A stretch of DNA of 64,000 nucleotides from Stieleria varia (GCF_038443385.1 NZ_CP151726.1:2604001-2668000); one strand, 5' to 3'; numbered from the stretch's first letter, positions 23,459 through 33,600 are shown. Numbers and translations are program-made. Notes: generated from the letters alone by a model not told the origin.

Positions 23459-26400
23459 ATGCACAGTCCCCCCGACAAAACCGTTTTTGTTTCCCACACA
23501 TCGAAGAATAATTCTTTCGTTGACTCACTCCGGCATAGGCTGGAGAGCCGCGAGTTCACGGTGTTGGAAGATTCTCAGTTTGGTGCCGGTGAGAATTTGC
23601 CAGACAGCGTTCGTGATTTCATTGATCGCTCCGCGACCGTGATCGCCGTCGGTAGCGCCGAGGCGACCGGATCCCACTGGGTCAAACGGGAACTTCGCTA
23701 CGCCAGCAAGCAGGGCAAGCGTATCGTCCCGCTCATGCTGCCGGGGTCATCAGCGACCGAATTACGTGAAATTTTCGAACTGCCGCAACCCACTTCCGAC
23801 GACGATCTCGAAGACTGGCCGCCTGAGCTGATCGGCATCCTTGTTGCAGACGGAGCAGGCGCGTTGGATTCTCTGATGCCCGCTCTGCTGGATGCATTGG
23901 AAGGCCGTGGCGGCGGTGGTCAGATCGATCTCGGACAGCGCCGAGCGGCGGTGCCGTTGGCCGACTTGGTGCTGAGACTGCGGGCCACACGGTTTGAACT
24001 GGTAAAGAATCCGCAAGGCAAAGAGGTCCGGCGTCCCGTAGCGACGGCTAGTCTTGCGTATTTTCCTCCGGACGCTACCGATCCCGAAGTCGTGTCGCCC
24101 GAGTTCACGCTGGTGGCCCCGCTGGGGAAAATCGAAGCCGACGAGATGCGTTTCTACCTCGAACGCTATTTCATTTTGCCCTACGGCAACTTCGCCGAGC
24201 GTGCTCGCGGTATCGAACAACGGTTGCCATTATGGGGCCAGGACTTGTGGGCAGCACTCGGTTGGGACGAAGCAGGTATCGACTCAGATGCACACGCCGC
24301 GCCGGTCAAAGCATGGAAGAAACAGGCCGCAATCAGTGACCGTCGTTTCACCATACAAGCTCCGCCCGCGCGCACGCTGAGTCACCGAGCCACGGACGCG
24401 GAAAGGGCCGAACATCGCACAGAGCTGGAAGCCACCACGGAACTACTGGCCTTACCGTGGGAACTGCTGCACGACGACCACAGCTATCTGTTCCACGATG
24501 GTATCGGCGTCCGTGTTCGCCGTTCGCTGCCGGGAGGTGAGGAGCCAGCCGAGCTGCCGGAGGCCGCGCATCAGCCTCCACTACGAGTGCTGGCTGTCTG
24601 TGCTCGGCCCGAGGACAAGCACACCAGCTTCATCGACCACCGTGTTTCGATACAGCCACTAACAGAAGCACTCAATGCACTTGGCGAACTCGCGGAATAC
24701 GAAATCCTGACGCCGCCCACGTTCCCCGAGTTGTGCGACCGACTGCGCGCGGCCCTGCAAGCAGGCCGACCTTTCCACATCGTTCACTTCGACGGCCACG
24801 GCGTGTTCGACAAAGTCAACGGACTGGGGGCGTTGGTTTTCGAACACCCGGACGATTCGGGAAAGCTACACCACCGAAGGGCCGAAATCATCGACGCTGA
24901 TCGGTTGGGCAAGGAGCTACGGCACGCCGGTGTCGGCTTGTTCTTCTTGGAAGCATGTCAGTCGGCACAGGCGGAGGACAACCCGGAGGCATCTGTGGCC
25001 GGTCGGCTGCTGCAGAGTGGTGTGGCGTCAGTCGTCGCGATGAGTCACAGCGTGCTCGTGGAAACGGCACGACGTTTCACAGCGGAGTTTTATCCGGCGT
25101 TAGCCGAGGGCGCTCGTGTTGGCGCAGCGATGTTGCGAGGGCAGCGTCATCTGGAACGTCATCGTCGCCGCGGCTGGGGTTGGGAACCCCGCGGGGACGA
25201 ACCGGGCAAAATGCAACGTCGTCCATTGGAGTTGCAGGACTGGTTTGTGCCGGTGCTGTATCAGGACGGCGACGATCCGGTGCTGTTGCCTGTTCCGCCA
25301 CCGGTGGAGCGAGTCCGACAGGAGCTGGAGAAAGATCGTGCGTTGGCGACGGGCAATGTTCCCCTCGCACCTCCGCATAGTTTCGTCGGACGGAGTCGGC
25401 TGCTGCTGGCGGCGGAACGGTTGATGCTGGAGGCGGGAAAATCATACGTTGTCCTGCGAGGCGAAGGTGGTGAGGGTAAAACGACGCTGGCCGCCGAGTT
25501 AAGTCGATGGCTTGTGTCCACGCGGCGAGCGGATCGCGGCGCGTTTGCGTCGGTGGAGAATCTACCACGCGACGCGGCTCGAGCGGTGTTGGTCCAGTGG
25601 GGAACACAGCTCGTCGCGGATTTCTCCGCCAAAGCAGACTCGGTTGAAGCCGGGCTCAACGTTCTCGCTGCAGCACTCAGCACTCGCTCGGTGGTGTTGA
25701 TGTTGGACAACATGGAATCGATCCTGCCACCGCCTGAGGATTCCGCAGCCGCCGGTGCTCGCGCGGCGGACGCCGATGTGCTTCAGTCCATCTTTGATAT
25801 CTGTGCCCGACTCCTCGAGCGTGCTCCACAAACTCGCATCATCTTTACTTCCCGCGAAGCACTGCCGGCGGATTCGCCCTTTGGTGATTCAGCTCATTTG
25901 ATCGACGTTGGGCGACTCACGTCGGATGAAGGCATGGAGTTGGTGGCCCGTGTGTTGGCGGGCAGTGAGTCCAATGCAGGCGATGCCACGATCAATGCGG
26001 AAGCGCTTCGTGCGGAGAAAGAGGATGACATCAAAGCGTTAGTCACGACAGTAAACGCTCACGCGCGCAGTCTTGTGCTGTTGGCACCGGAACTGGCCAG
26101 GCGTGGTCTTCGAGCCACCACGGAAAAGATTTCCGAAATCATGTCGGATCTCGAAGCCCGTTACCCGGGCGAAAGAGAACGCTCGCTCTTCGCCAGTTTG
26201 GAACTTTCACTCCGCCGTTTGCCGGCGGAATTGAGGGGAAAACTGGCACCGCTGGGAGTGTTTCATGGCGGCGGCTTCGCTCAGGGCTGTGGTATCGTGG
26301 CTGAGTGGGACATTGATAACGACGAGGAGTTGTTGATCGGACGATCCCTTCAATCTGTCGGTCTTGTGGAATTCGTCCCGTTGTCCGTTGCGTATCTTCG

Positions 26401-28144
26401 GTTCGAACCCGCTCTCGCGCCGGCGTTGCTGCGTGAATTGCGAGATCAGGGAACCGGCGCCGAGGCCGCTGCTCGCACACGATGGGCGATTGCCTATCGC
26501 TCACTGGCTCGGTTTCTTTACAAGCAACAATTCAAGGACGCCCATCTTGCTGCCCAGCTCACGTTGCTAGAACTACCCAATTTGCTCGCGGCCCTGCACG
26601 CGTGGTTCGCAGTGATGGAAGCGACTGCTTGCGGTACCCTGTCATCCATCAATTTGCCTGACGCTACCCCTGAGTCGGTCATTGAATTCACGACGGATCT
26701 CGAAAGCCTGCTGGCCAACCTCGGACGTCGCGAGGCACTCGTCGATGCTGCAGCGATCCGAACTCGCGCTGCCGATGCACTCGCTGCCCAGCCCGATCGA
26801 GGCCTTACCCACGAAGCCTGCCTTGCAGCACAAGCAAGCATCGAACGATGGCTGGAAAGCGGTCGTTTCACCGAGGCGGTCAACGCAGCGCGCGAGCTTG
26901 TTGAGTTATTCGAGGTCACCCCCCAAGACGCCTTTCCCCTACTCGCCGGTGATCACGCGGTGACGCTCGTGACGCTCGGTCGAGCGTTGCGGATGTCGGG
27001 AGACGCCGTCGCTGCGTTAGACGCACTCACCGACGCCCGCAGTCGTTTCGAGGCACTCGCTACTTCCATGGACGATCCTGATCATCGACGAACATCTGCG
27101 AAAATGGCGTCCGGATGCCTGACTGAGGAAGGGGACTGCCTACGCGATCTCGGACAGTTAGATGCTGCTGCAGAAAAATACGAAGAGGCAACCAGCCTCG
27201 ACGAGGAGCGTGGTGATGTGCGTGACGTCGCAGCAGGCAAGTTTCAGCTTGGCACCGTACGAATGCTTCAAGGCAACTATACCGACGCTCTGACCGCCTT
27301 TGGAGAAGCCCGCGAAACGTTCGAGCGTCTCGGCGAACCAAGGTCCGTCGCCGCCGCATGGCACCAGATTGGCAGGGTTCATCAAGGAGTCGGACAACTG
27401 GAGGAAGCCGAATCCGCTTACGTACGTTCCCTTTCCATGGAGGTTCAAGCGGGGAACACGCCTGGTGAAGCTACCAGCCGAAGTCAACTCGGTAGTCTTT
27501 ACAATCGGATGCAAGGCCGTCAGGAAGATGCGGTTACCTTCTTTCTTCAGGCAGCCGAAATCTTCGCCGAACCCGAGGCCGTGGATCCGTTAAACGAAAG
27601 TAAAGCTCGGAGCAACGCAGCGGGCACACTTGTCGATCTTGGACGCTACGACGAGGCTCGTGAGCAGGTCCTACGTGCACTTGAGTGCAAGGCATCTTTT
27701 GGTCCCAACGCGAAGCCATGGATCACTTGGATGATTCTCCACAGTCTTGAAATCGCCGTCGGAGATCGGCTCGCCGCTGCGCTTGCTCGCGCCAAAGCCA
27801 TTGCGACGTACGCGGATGCTCGCCGCAGAGATTGGCAAGTAACCGTAGGCGCTGGGGCGCAACTGTGTGGCCTCGTCCGCACAATTCTCGCGGCCAAAGA
27901 CCCGGCGACGCCACCGGGCGCCATCCCCGATGAGCTTCATGAAAATCTTCCGCAGTTTGAAACGCAACTGCGAGAACAGCTCACTGGCTTTATCCGCGAC
28001 GAGAACACACAACCGTACCTACGCGCACTCGCCCCGCCCCTGCTGGCCATTCTCGACGGCTCTCGCGACCCCACACTCGCCGACGATCCCGCGTTGGACT
28101 ACGACGATGCCGCTGAACTTATTTTGTTGCTGGAACAGCTTTGA
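23459..28144 (+). CDS. TIR-CHAT-NTPase-TPR protein (candidate immune / cell-death effector)
   Basis: The 1561-residue cytoplasmic protein has no signal peptide. The TIR domain at about 7-150 has KTVFVSHTSKN and SHWVKRE, with Trp74 and the NADase-type Glu78. A CHAT (caspase-like) protease domain spans about 310-600, with catalytic His447 in HFDGHG and Cys500 in LEACQSA. A STAND-like NTPase starts at about 640: VGR at the start, Walker A GEGGEGKTT with Lys674, Walker B LMLDN with Asp750, and a sensor-like IIFTSRE. The C-terminal 500 residues are TPR-rich (for example AAEKYEEATSL, LQGNYTDALTAFGEA). TIR and CHAT domains usually appear as alternative effectors of STAND sensors, and having both on one chain is unusual. 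A role in phage sensing or regulated cell death is inference from architecture. Confidence 0.9.
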   Translation: MHSPPDKTVFVSHTSKNNSFVDSLRHRLESREFTVLEDSQFGAGENLPDSVRDFIDRSATVIAVGSAEATGSHWVKRELRYASKQGKRIVPLMLPGSSATELREIFELPQPTSDDDLEDWPPELIGILVADGAGALDSLMPALLDALEGRGGGGQIDLGQRRAAVPLADLVLRLRATRFELVKNPQGKEVRRPVATASLAYFPPDATDPEVVSPEFTLVAPLGKIEADEMRFYLERYFILPYGNFAERARGIEQRLPLWGQDLWAALGWDEAGIDSDAHAAPVKAWKKQAAISDRRFTIQAPPARTLSHRATDAERAEHRTELEATTELLALPWELLHDDHSYLFHDGIGVRVRRSLPGGEEPAELPEAAHQPPLRVLAVCARPEDKHTSFIDHRVSIQPLTEALNALGELAEYEILTPPTFPELCDRLRAALQAGRPFHIVHFDGHGVFDKVNGLGALVFEHPDDSGKLHHRRAEIIDADRLGKELRHAGVGLFFLEACQSAQAEDNPEASVAGRLLQSGVASVVAMSHSVLVETARRFTAEFYPALAEGARVGAAMLRGQRHLERHRRRGWGWEPRGDEPGKMQRRPLELQDWFVPVLYQDGDDPVLLPVPPPVERVRQELEKDRALATGNVPLAPPHSFVGRSRLLLAAERLMLEAGKSYVVLRGEGGEGKTTLAAELSRWLVSTRRADRGAFASVENLPRDAARAVLVQWGTQLVADFSAKADSVEAGLNVLAAALSTRSVVLMLDNMESILPPPEDSAAAGARAADADVLQSIFDICARLLERAPQTRIIFTSREALPADSPFGDSAHLIDVGRLTSDEGMELVARVLAGSESNAGDATINAEALRAEKEDDIKALVTTVNAHARSLVLLAPELARRGLRATTEKISEIMSDLEARYPGERERSLFASLELSLRRLPAELRGKLAPLGVFHGGGFAQGCGIVAEWDIDNDEELLIGRSLQSVGLVEFVPLSVAYLRFEPALAPALLRELRDQGTGAEAAARTRWAIAYRSLARFLYKQQFKDAHLAAQLTLLELPNLLAALHAWFAVMEATACGTLSSINLPDATPESVIEFTTDLESLLANLGRREALVDAAAIRTRAADALAAQPDRGLTHEACLAAQASIERWLESGRFTEAVNAARELVELFEVTPQDAFPLLAGDHAVTLVTLGRALRMSGDAVAALDALTDARSRFEALATSMDDPDHRRTSAKMASGCLTEEGDCLRDLGQLDAAAEKYEEATSLDEERGDVRDVAAGKFQLGTVRMLQGNYTDALTAFGEARETFERLGEPRSVAAAWHQIGRVHQGVGQLEEAESAYVRSLSMEVQAGNTPGEATSRSQLGSLYNRMQGRQEDAVTFFLQAAEIFAEPEAVDPLNESKARSNAAGTLVDLGRYDEAREQVLRALECKASFGPNAKPWITWMILHSLEIAVGDRLAAALARAKAIATYADARRRDWQVTVGAGAQLCGLVRTILAAKDPATPPGAIPDELHENLPQFETQLREQLTGFIRDENTQPYLRALAPPLLAILDGSRDPTLADDPALDYDDAAELILLLEQL

Positions 28145-31100
28145 CCTGCATGACGTAAGCGTCATGATGACGGGGCGTCGATTCGAGTGCGGCGGGGGAA
28201 TTCTGGCGAATCCCATTACCCAGAGACCGGTAGACGGCAGGAACGAAGGCCAAAGCGAGCAGCGTGGCGCCGCTGACGCCGCCGGCGATGGCGAATGCGA
28301 GGGGCGGCCAGAATTGGCCTCCGTCGATGATCAGTGGTGTGAATCCGGCGATCGTGGTCAACGTCGTGGCGATCACGTGACGAGTGCAATCGGTGATGGT
28401 GTCGATCACCGTTGACAACGTCATGACTTGTTCGCTGGAACGTTGTTGCAATGCCGCCAGTACGACGATCGAATCGTTGATCGCAACGCCGATCAGTCCC
28501 ATGATGCCGATGATCGCCATGAAGCCGAATGGGTATCCGCCGATCCATAACGCCAACATCCCCAATCCTCCACTGCACGCGGCGACGACCAGGATCATTC
28601 CGGCCAGGCGAAATGAGCCGAAGGAAAGCACCAACACCGCGACCATCATCACGGCCAACACGCCGACGTTCGCCATCAAATTGCCAACCGCGTCGTTCCG
28701 CTGAGAAGCTTCCCCGCCGTACTCCATCGTGTAACCGTTCGGCAATTCAAATCCACGCTGCTCCAGTCTTCGCTCAAACTCCGCCAGCGATACCGACGGC
28801 AAAGTGCCCGCGGTGATGAAACCGGAGATCAGATTCATTCGTCGACGATTCAAACGAGGGATCACCGCAATCTCGCTTTGCAAACTCACATCGGCAACGC
28901 TTTCGATCGGCAGTTGCCGACCAGCGGCCTGGAGTTGCAGCGAATGGATCGCCTGGACTTTGGATCGCCGCTGGTTGCCCACCCGGACGACGACGGGGAT
29001 CTGCTCCGTGTCCTCCAAAATGCTGCCCGCGCGAACGCCTTCCAACAGATCGTATAGCTGGCTCGACACATCGGACGGTTGCAATCCCGCCAACCGCGCA
29101 TCGGCTTCACGCACGTCGAACGTGATCGTCGGCAGGGTCTCATTCAGCGGTGATTTGGTGTGAATGACATCGGGTGCCGATGCGAGCGCCAGTCGGACTT
29201 CGTCGCCTATCTCGGCCAATCGATCCAAGTCAGGACCGAACAAACGGATCTCGATCGGCGCGTCGAACGGTGGGCCTTGTTCGAGTTGCCGAAACAGCAC
29301 TCGCCCATCCGAAACCAACTCATCGGCTCGTTTCTGCAGAGTACGAAGTGTTTCACCGATGCCTTCGGCTGACTTCATTTGCACGATTGCGTTGGCAAAG
29401 CTGGGCACGCCTCGGCGGTTGTTGATCACGTTGTAATAGAACATCGGCGCGCTCTCGCCGAAGTACCAACTGATCTTCACCGCACCGGCGTCCGAGACCA
29501 TTTGAGAAATTCGCTCAGCCGTTTCCGCCGTGGCTGTGATCGATGCATCGACGGGCAGTTCCAACTGAATGTGAAACTGATTGCGGTCCGCCGGCGGAAA
29601 GAACTGCTCAGGCAACTGAGATGCGACAGCGAATCCCATCACGGGCAAGACCAAACCCAGCACGATGGCTCGGTAGGGTTTGACCAACAACCACTGCAAA
29701 GTCGACTTGTAGACGCGAGTCATCCGTCGGCTGGAAACGCCAGATTGCCAAATTCGCTGCAGAGCACCCTTGCGTTGTCGCGTGAATTCGTCGTCCGGCA
29801 GCGGAGTGAACCTGGCCGCCACCACCGGGATGATGGTCAGCGCGAAGAACAGGGATGCACTGATCGCCAAGATCACACTGACACTGATCGAACCGACAAA
29901 CTCGCCTGCGTTGCCCGGCATCATCGCGATCGGGGCGAACGCGAGCGCCGTGGTCGCGGTCGATCCGGCCAGCGGCAGTGCGAGGTGGTTTACCATGTCA
30001 CGAACGGCATCGATCCGTGACTTGCCCTTGCGGATCCCCACCGTGACTTCGTCGACCGCTACGATGGCGTTGTCGATCAATAGCCCCATCGCGATGATCA
30101 TCCCGGTCACCGACATCTGATGAATGGGAATCTCCAAAACACGCAAACCGAACAACACGGTGAGCGCCGAGAGCGGCAACGAAAGAGCCACCACGATTGC
30201 ATTTCGCCAGCCCATCAACAACAGCACGACGAACACGACCGCGGTCGCCCCGAGAACCAAGTTCACGGCCAACGAGGACAAACGTTGCTCGACATAGTGA
30301 CTTTGGTCCAGCGGAATGTCGAGCGTGACACCGGCGGGCAACTGTGCGGCAAAGTCGTCGAGCGTCTCTTGAACCTTGGGTCGCCAAAGATCAATCCGTT
30401 CGCCCGGTCGTACCAACACGCCAAGGCTGACCGCGGGCATTGAGTCCACGATCGCCATGCGTGGCAGCGGATCGGGAGTCCCCCTGCGAACGGTCGCGAC
30501 GTCGCTGAGACGAACCATCTCGCCATCGCGTCCTGATCGAATCAAAGTTTCACCGATCCGATCGGCCATCAAAAATTGGTTTGCCAATTCGATCACGACG
30601 TCGTTGTCACCCGCATGCAATAGACCCGCGGAGTTCTTTGCGTCGGACGCGTTCATCGCTCGTGCCACATCGGCTGCCGAGAGTGCCAAGCGGGCGGCTT
30701 GATCGGGATCCAGCTCGACCGTGATTTCTTCGCCCGGATCGGCGAACCGATCGACGATTTCAGTGCCAGGAATCGCTCTCAAGTCGTCTTCGAGTTGTTT
30801 GGCCAGACGTCTCAGGATCGTCCAGTTGGGCGGCGTCCCATCTTGCCAACAGATTGCGGTGATCAGGGCATAAGCACGAACATCGATTTCGTCGAACACC
30901 GGCCGGGCAGCTTCCGGGGGCAGGTCGGCGATCGCATCGTTGATTTTGGCACGAACATCACTCCACACTTCATCCGTCTCCATCACCTCCTCGCGAAGCT
31001 CGATGCTGATCGTGCTGATTCCTGGCCGGCTGTCGCTGGTGATCTTTTTGATCTGCTCGACTTCCTGCAGCCGTTCTTCCAGCGGCTCGGTGACCAGCAC

Positions 31101-31310
31101 CTCGATTCGTTGTGCATCGGCACCCGGCATCCGCGTGGCAACCAGCCCGGCACGTTGTCCGATCACCGGGTCTTCCATTCGTGGCAGCAGGGAGAGCGAC
31201 GTCAAACCACTGACGGCGACCATCCCCAAAACCAAGAACATGGCGCGCGTGTTTCGATAGAACAGCGTCGACCAATCACCCATTGCGGCGTGGGAGGCTT
31301 GCTCACTCAT
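28119..31310 (-). CDS. RND efflux pump inner-membrane permease (HAE1/AcrB family)
   Basis: The 1063-residue RND transporter has the expected 12 transmembrane helices and two large periplasmic loops. Visible motifs include an N-terminal NTRAMFLVLGMVAVSGL helix, MGLLIDNAIVAVDEV in the helix-4 region and MGLIGVAINDSIVVLAALQQ in the second half. It exports drugs or other small molecules using the proton gradient, together with the adaptor directly upstream. The normal protein would end near YRSLGNG. The last residues (IRQNSPAALESTPRHH and on) are encoded by the inverted-repeat sequence of the TIR-CHAT cassette, with which the gene overlaps by 26 bases. Confidence 0.93.
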   Translation of the reverse strand: MSEQASHAAMGDWSTLFYRNTRAMFLVLGMVAVSGLTSLSLLPRMEDPVIGQRAGLVATRMPGADAQRIEVLVTEPLEERLQEVEQIKKITSDSRPGISTISIELREEVMETDEVWSDVRAKINDAIADLPPEAARPVFDEIDVRAYALITAICWQDGTPPNWTILRRLAKQLEDDLRAIPGTEIVDRFADPGEEITVELDPDQAARLALSAADVARAMNASDAKNSAGLLHAGDNDVVIELANQFLMADRIGETLIRSGRDGEMVRLSDVATVRRGTPDPLPRMAIVDSMPAVSLGVLVRPGERIDLWRPKVQETLDDFAAQLPAGVTLDIPLDQSHYVEQRLSSLAVNLVLGATAVVFVVLLLMGWRNAIVVALSLPLSALTVLFGLRVLEIPIHQMSVTGMIIAMGLLIDNAIVAVDEVTVGIRKGKSRIDAVRDMVNHLALPLAGSTATTALAFAPIAMMPGNAGEFVGSISVSVILAISASLFFALTIIPVVAARFTPLPDDEFTRQRKGALQRIWQSGVSSRRMTRVYKSTLQWLLVKPYRAIVLGLVLPVMGFAVASQLPEQFFPPADRNQFHIQLELPVDASITATAETAERISQMVSDAGAVKISWYFGESAPMFYYNVINNRRGVPSFANAIVQMKSAEGIGETLRTLQKRADELVSDGRVLFRQLEQGPPFDAPIEIRLFGPDLDRLAEIGDEVRLALASAPDVIHTKSPLNETLPTITFDVREADARLAGLQPSDVSSQLYDLLEGVRAGSILEDTEQIPVVVRVGNQRRSKVQAIHSLQLQAAGRQLPIESVADVSLQSEIAVIPRLNRRRMNLISGFITAGTLPSVSLAEFERRLEQRGFELPNGYTMEYGGEASQRNDAVGNLMANVGVLAVMMVAVLVLSFGSFRLAGMILVVAACSGGLGMLALWIGGYPFGFMAIIGIMGLIGVAINDSIVVLAALQQRSSEQVMTLSTVIDTITDCTRHVIATTLTTIAGFTPLIIDGGQFWPPLAFAIAGGVSGATLLALAFVPAVYRSLGNGIRQNSPAALESTPRHHDAYVMQVKAVPATK
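28195..28219. repeat. Right inverted repeat of the TIR-CHAT cassette, inside the RND 3' end
   Basis: This is the reverse complement of 23325-23349 over all 25 bases. It lies 50 bases after the TIR-CHAT stop codon and encodes the NGIRQNSP tail of the RND pump on the minus strand. Confidence 0.8.
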
Positions 31311-32784
31311 CGCGAAGTCTCACCGGCGAAGTGGCAATGGATTCTGCCGGCTGAACCAACATTCCGGCAGTGAGCCGATGGAGTCCATCGGAGATCACAC
31401 GATCATCCGCTCGCAGCATGCCTTGAACGAGCGCGAACGTGCCGTCCGTCTTCAGGACTTCTACAGCCCGTTTCTCGCAGACACCGCTACCATCGTCGCC
31501 GGGGATGACCAACGTCGCCCAGAGTCCTCGGGTGCCACGAGAGAGGGCCGACACCGGCAACCAAAATTTGTCGTCACTGGTTTGCGCTAAAACCATGTTG
31601 GGAATCTCAAGGTGTGCTGTTGTGCCCGCAATCCATCCTTGGCTTGTCAGTGTTTCGTAAACACGGTCCGATTGGTTTTCCTCCCGGGAGACGTCATCAT
31701 CGGCGGATGCCTCAGCATCGGATGCCCATTCCTCGGATGCCCATTCGTCGGATGCTTGACGAAACCGAACGAAGACCGTTCGTGTCCGCGTTTCTCGGTC
31801 GACCGATGGCGACATGCGATCCACCCAGGCGGCCCGTTGCACTTGTCCGACTCGAACGGTCACAACATCGTCGGGACGCAGCTTGTTGGCGATCTCGGGC
31901 GGCACCCCGAATTGGGCTTCGATCTCAAGACTGACCAAGCTCAGTACGGGGGTATTCGCACTGACAACGGTTCCCTCGTCGACCCTGCGTGATTGGATGG
32001 TGCCTCGGTAGGGAGCAACGATCTGTGAATCGCCTCGTTGCGCTGAGATCTCAGCCAATCCCGCACGAACCGCATCGACGGTGGCACGCTGGGCATCGAT
32101 TCGTTCTTTCCGAGTTCCTTCGTCGAGCTGTTCCAGGTTGGCTTGGGCGGCGATCAAACCATGCTCATCCGCCTGGAGCCCAAAGACCGCCGCGTCCAGT
32201 TCGCTGCGACTGGTCGCTTGTCGGGCGGCCAATTGTTTTTGGCGATCCGCCTCGACCTTTGACAATTGGACCCGCGAAGTCAACTCGTCGACCCTGGCTC
32301 GTGCCACAGCGAGATCTTGCTTCCGTGGGCCGTTGATGTACTCCGTCAACAAGGACTCTGCGGCAGCGAGCTCCGCCCGGATCCTCGCTTCGGCGGCGTT
32401 CAAATTCTCCTGATCCAGTTCCGCCAACGCTTGCCCTGCACTGACCACATCGCCTTCATCGCAGTCGATCATGACCAAGCGGCCGCCCCGCTCAAAACTC
32501 AGTTCGCTTTCGCGGCGCGCGATCAACAGCCCAGCGTAGGACTGCCCCAGAACTGGCGGATCGAGTTGGCCTGCCCGCACGATGGAGACCGCCAGCGGTG
32601 GCGCATTGACACGTGCCGAGTTCGAATCGGTGATTGCATCTCCGTCATCGGAACCGGCTTGGTAAATCGCGTAGCCCACCGCGATCATCAGACCGACCGT
32701 CAGCAAACCGGTAGCGGCCATGCCGCGTCGCCAAGTGATCGTCCGTGATCGTTGATGGGCAGGCGCCGAATGTGCAGTACTCAT
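31303..32784 (-). CDS. RND periplasmic adaptor (MFP/HlyD family)
   Basis: The 493-residue membrane-fusion protein has an N-terminal membrane anchor (LLTVGLMIAVGYAIYQ, about 25-42). Lipoyl/barrel-sandwich halves flank a long coiled-coil hairpin (GDVVSAGQALAELD ... ARIRAELAAAESL ... IVAPYRGTIQSR), and a beta-barrel follows. A 15-base tandem duplication at 31718-31747 produces the repeated SEEWASDEWAS-like acidic insert in the barrel region. It overlaps the permease start by 8 bases and the TetR gene by 4, so the three are co-transcribed. No outer-membrane channel gene is adjacent. Confidence 0.9.
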   Translation of the reverse strand: MSTAHSAPAHQRSRTITWRRGMAATGLLTVGLMIAVGYAIYQAGSDDGDAITDSNSARVNAPPLAVSIVRAGQLDPPVLGQSYAGLLIARRESELSFERGGRLVMIDCDEGDVVSAGQALAELDQENLNAAEARIRAELAAAESLLTEYINGPRKQDLAVARARVDELTSRVQLSKVEADRQKQLAARQATSRSELDAAVFGLQADEHGLIAAQANLEQLDEGTRKERIDAQRATVDAVRAGLAEISAQRGDSQIVAPYRGTIQSRRVDEGTVVSANTPVLSLVSLEIEAQFGVPPEIANKLRPDDVVTVRVGQVQRAAWVDRMSPSVDRETRTRTVFVRFRQASDEWASEEWASDAEASADDDVSREENQSDRVYETLTSQGWIAGTTAHLEIPNMVLAQTSDDKFWLPVSALSRGTRGLWATLVIPGDDGSGVCEKRAVEVLKTDGTFALVQGMLRADDRVISDGLHRLTAGMLVQPAESIATSPVRLRDE

Positions 32785-33566
32785 TGCGAGCCTCCGGCTG
32801 GACGCTTTGACGGGGTAGTGACCGACTCATCGATTGGCTGAGCATCGAGAGCCAGTGTTACATTACGTTTCAGGCTAGCGCGGACGTTACGCACCAATTT
32901 TCGATCCGCCTGGGCATCGTAGAGCGGTTGCCATTGGTAGCCGTCCATCAATGCATGACAGTTGCGTCGGATCGCCGCGTACGTGTCGCGGATGCCGATC
33001 TGATCCAACCCTGGGCTGGTGGCGTCGATGATCATCCCACCGTAGGTGAGCGACCAGAGGCCGAACACGACATCTTCGATGCCACGTTCTCGCGGCAGCA
33101 CCAAATCGCCCGACTCCAGGGCTTCACGTCCGACTTGAGAAACCATTGCCATGCAACGTTGTTCGCAAGTCGCCATCATCTGCTTGCGTTGATCGGACGC
33201 CTTTTCCCAAACGGCGACGTGACGGACCATGCAGTCGATGTCAAAAAGGTCACCGAAGCGAACCCGGAAATCTTCACAGGCCACGCCGATCGCTGCGATC
33301 TTTTGTCGAGCATTGGGCTGCCGCTCGATGGCGACTTCAAAGAGCCGCAATCGCTTCTCGTTGGCCTTGATTGCCAAAGCCAACAGGATTTCTTCTTTGC
33401 AGGAAAAGTGGTTGTAGATGGTGCCCTTGGCATAAGCCATTTCTTTTGCGATCGCGTCCATACTCAGTCCGGCGAGCCCCTCTTGCGCCACCATCGGGCG
33501 AGCCAACTCCAGAATGCGCGCCTCCCGTGACTGGATCTCGGCTTGTTTGGGGGTGAGCGTCGACAT
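32781..33566 (-). CDS. TetR/AcrR-family regulator of the RND operon
   Basis: The 261-residue protein has an N-terminal HTH at about 18-62 (ILELARPMVAQEGLAGLSM, IAKEMAYAKGTIYNHFSCKEE, the classic TetR recognition-helix pattern) and a helical ligand-binding domain. It is the first gene of the efflux operon (ATGA overlap with the adaptor), so it probably represses itself and the pump until a substrate binds. Three TTGAC-N5-GTCAA sites lie 35-83 bases upstream of its start and are the obvious operator. The ligand is unknown. Confidence 0.9.
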   Translation of the reverse strand: MSTLTPKQAEIQSREARILELARPMVAQEGLAGLSMDAIAKEMAYAKGTIYNHFSCKEEILLALAIKANEKRLRLFEVAIERQPNARQKIAAIGVACEDFRVRFGDLFDIDCMVRHVAVWEKASDQRKQMMATCEQRCMAMVSQVGREALESGDLVLPRERGIEDVVFGLWSLTYGGMIIDATSPGLDQIGIRDTYAAIRRNCHALMDGYQWQPLYDAQADRKLVRNVRASLKRNVTLALDAQPIDESVTTPSKRPAGGSQ

Positions 33567-33600
33567 GAAGCGGGAGAGTGGCCGGCAAAAGGAACAGAAA

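Larger units (their letters stand above)
23325..28219. mobile_element. Candidate cassette: TIR-CHAT gene between perfect 25-bp inverted repeats
   Basis: Bases 23325-23349 (core gggattcgccagaattcccc) and 28195-28219 are exact inverted copies over 25 bases. Between them lies only the TIR-CHAT-NTPase-TPR gene. The right copy lies inside the 3' end of the RND pump gene, so the pump's last 30 or so codons and stop come from cassette DNA. This is what insertion into that gene would produce. No transposase or recombinase is included. Related single arms elsewhere in the window (12840, 43224) show that the motif is dispersed, so the boundary could also be coincidental use of a common repeat. Confidence 0.5.
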
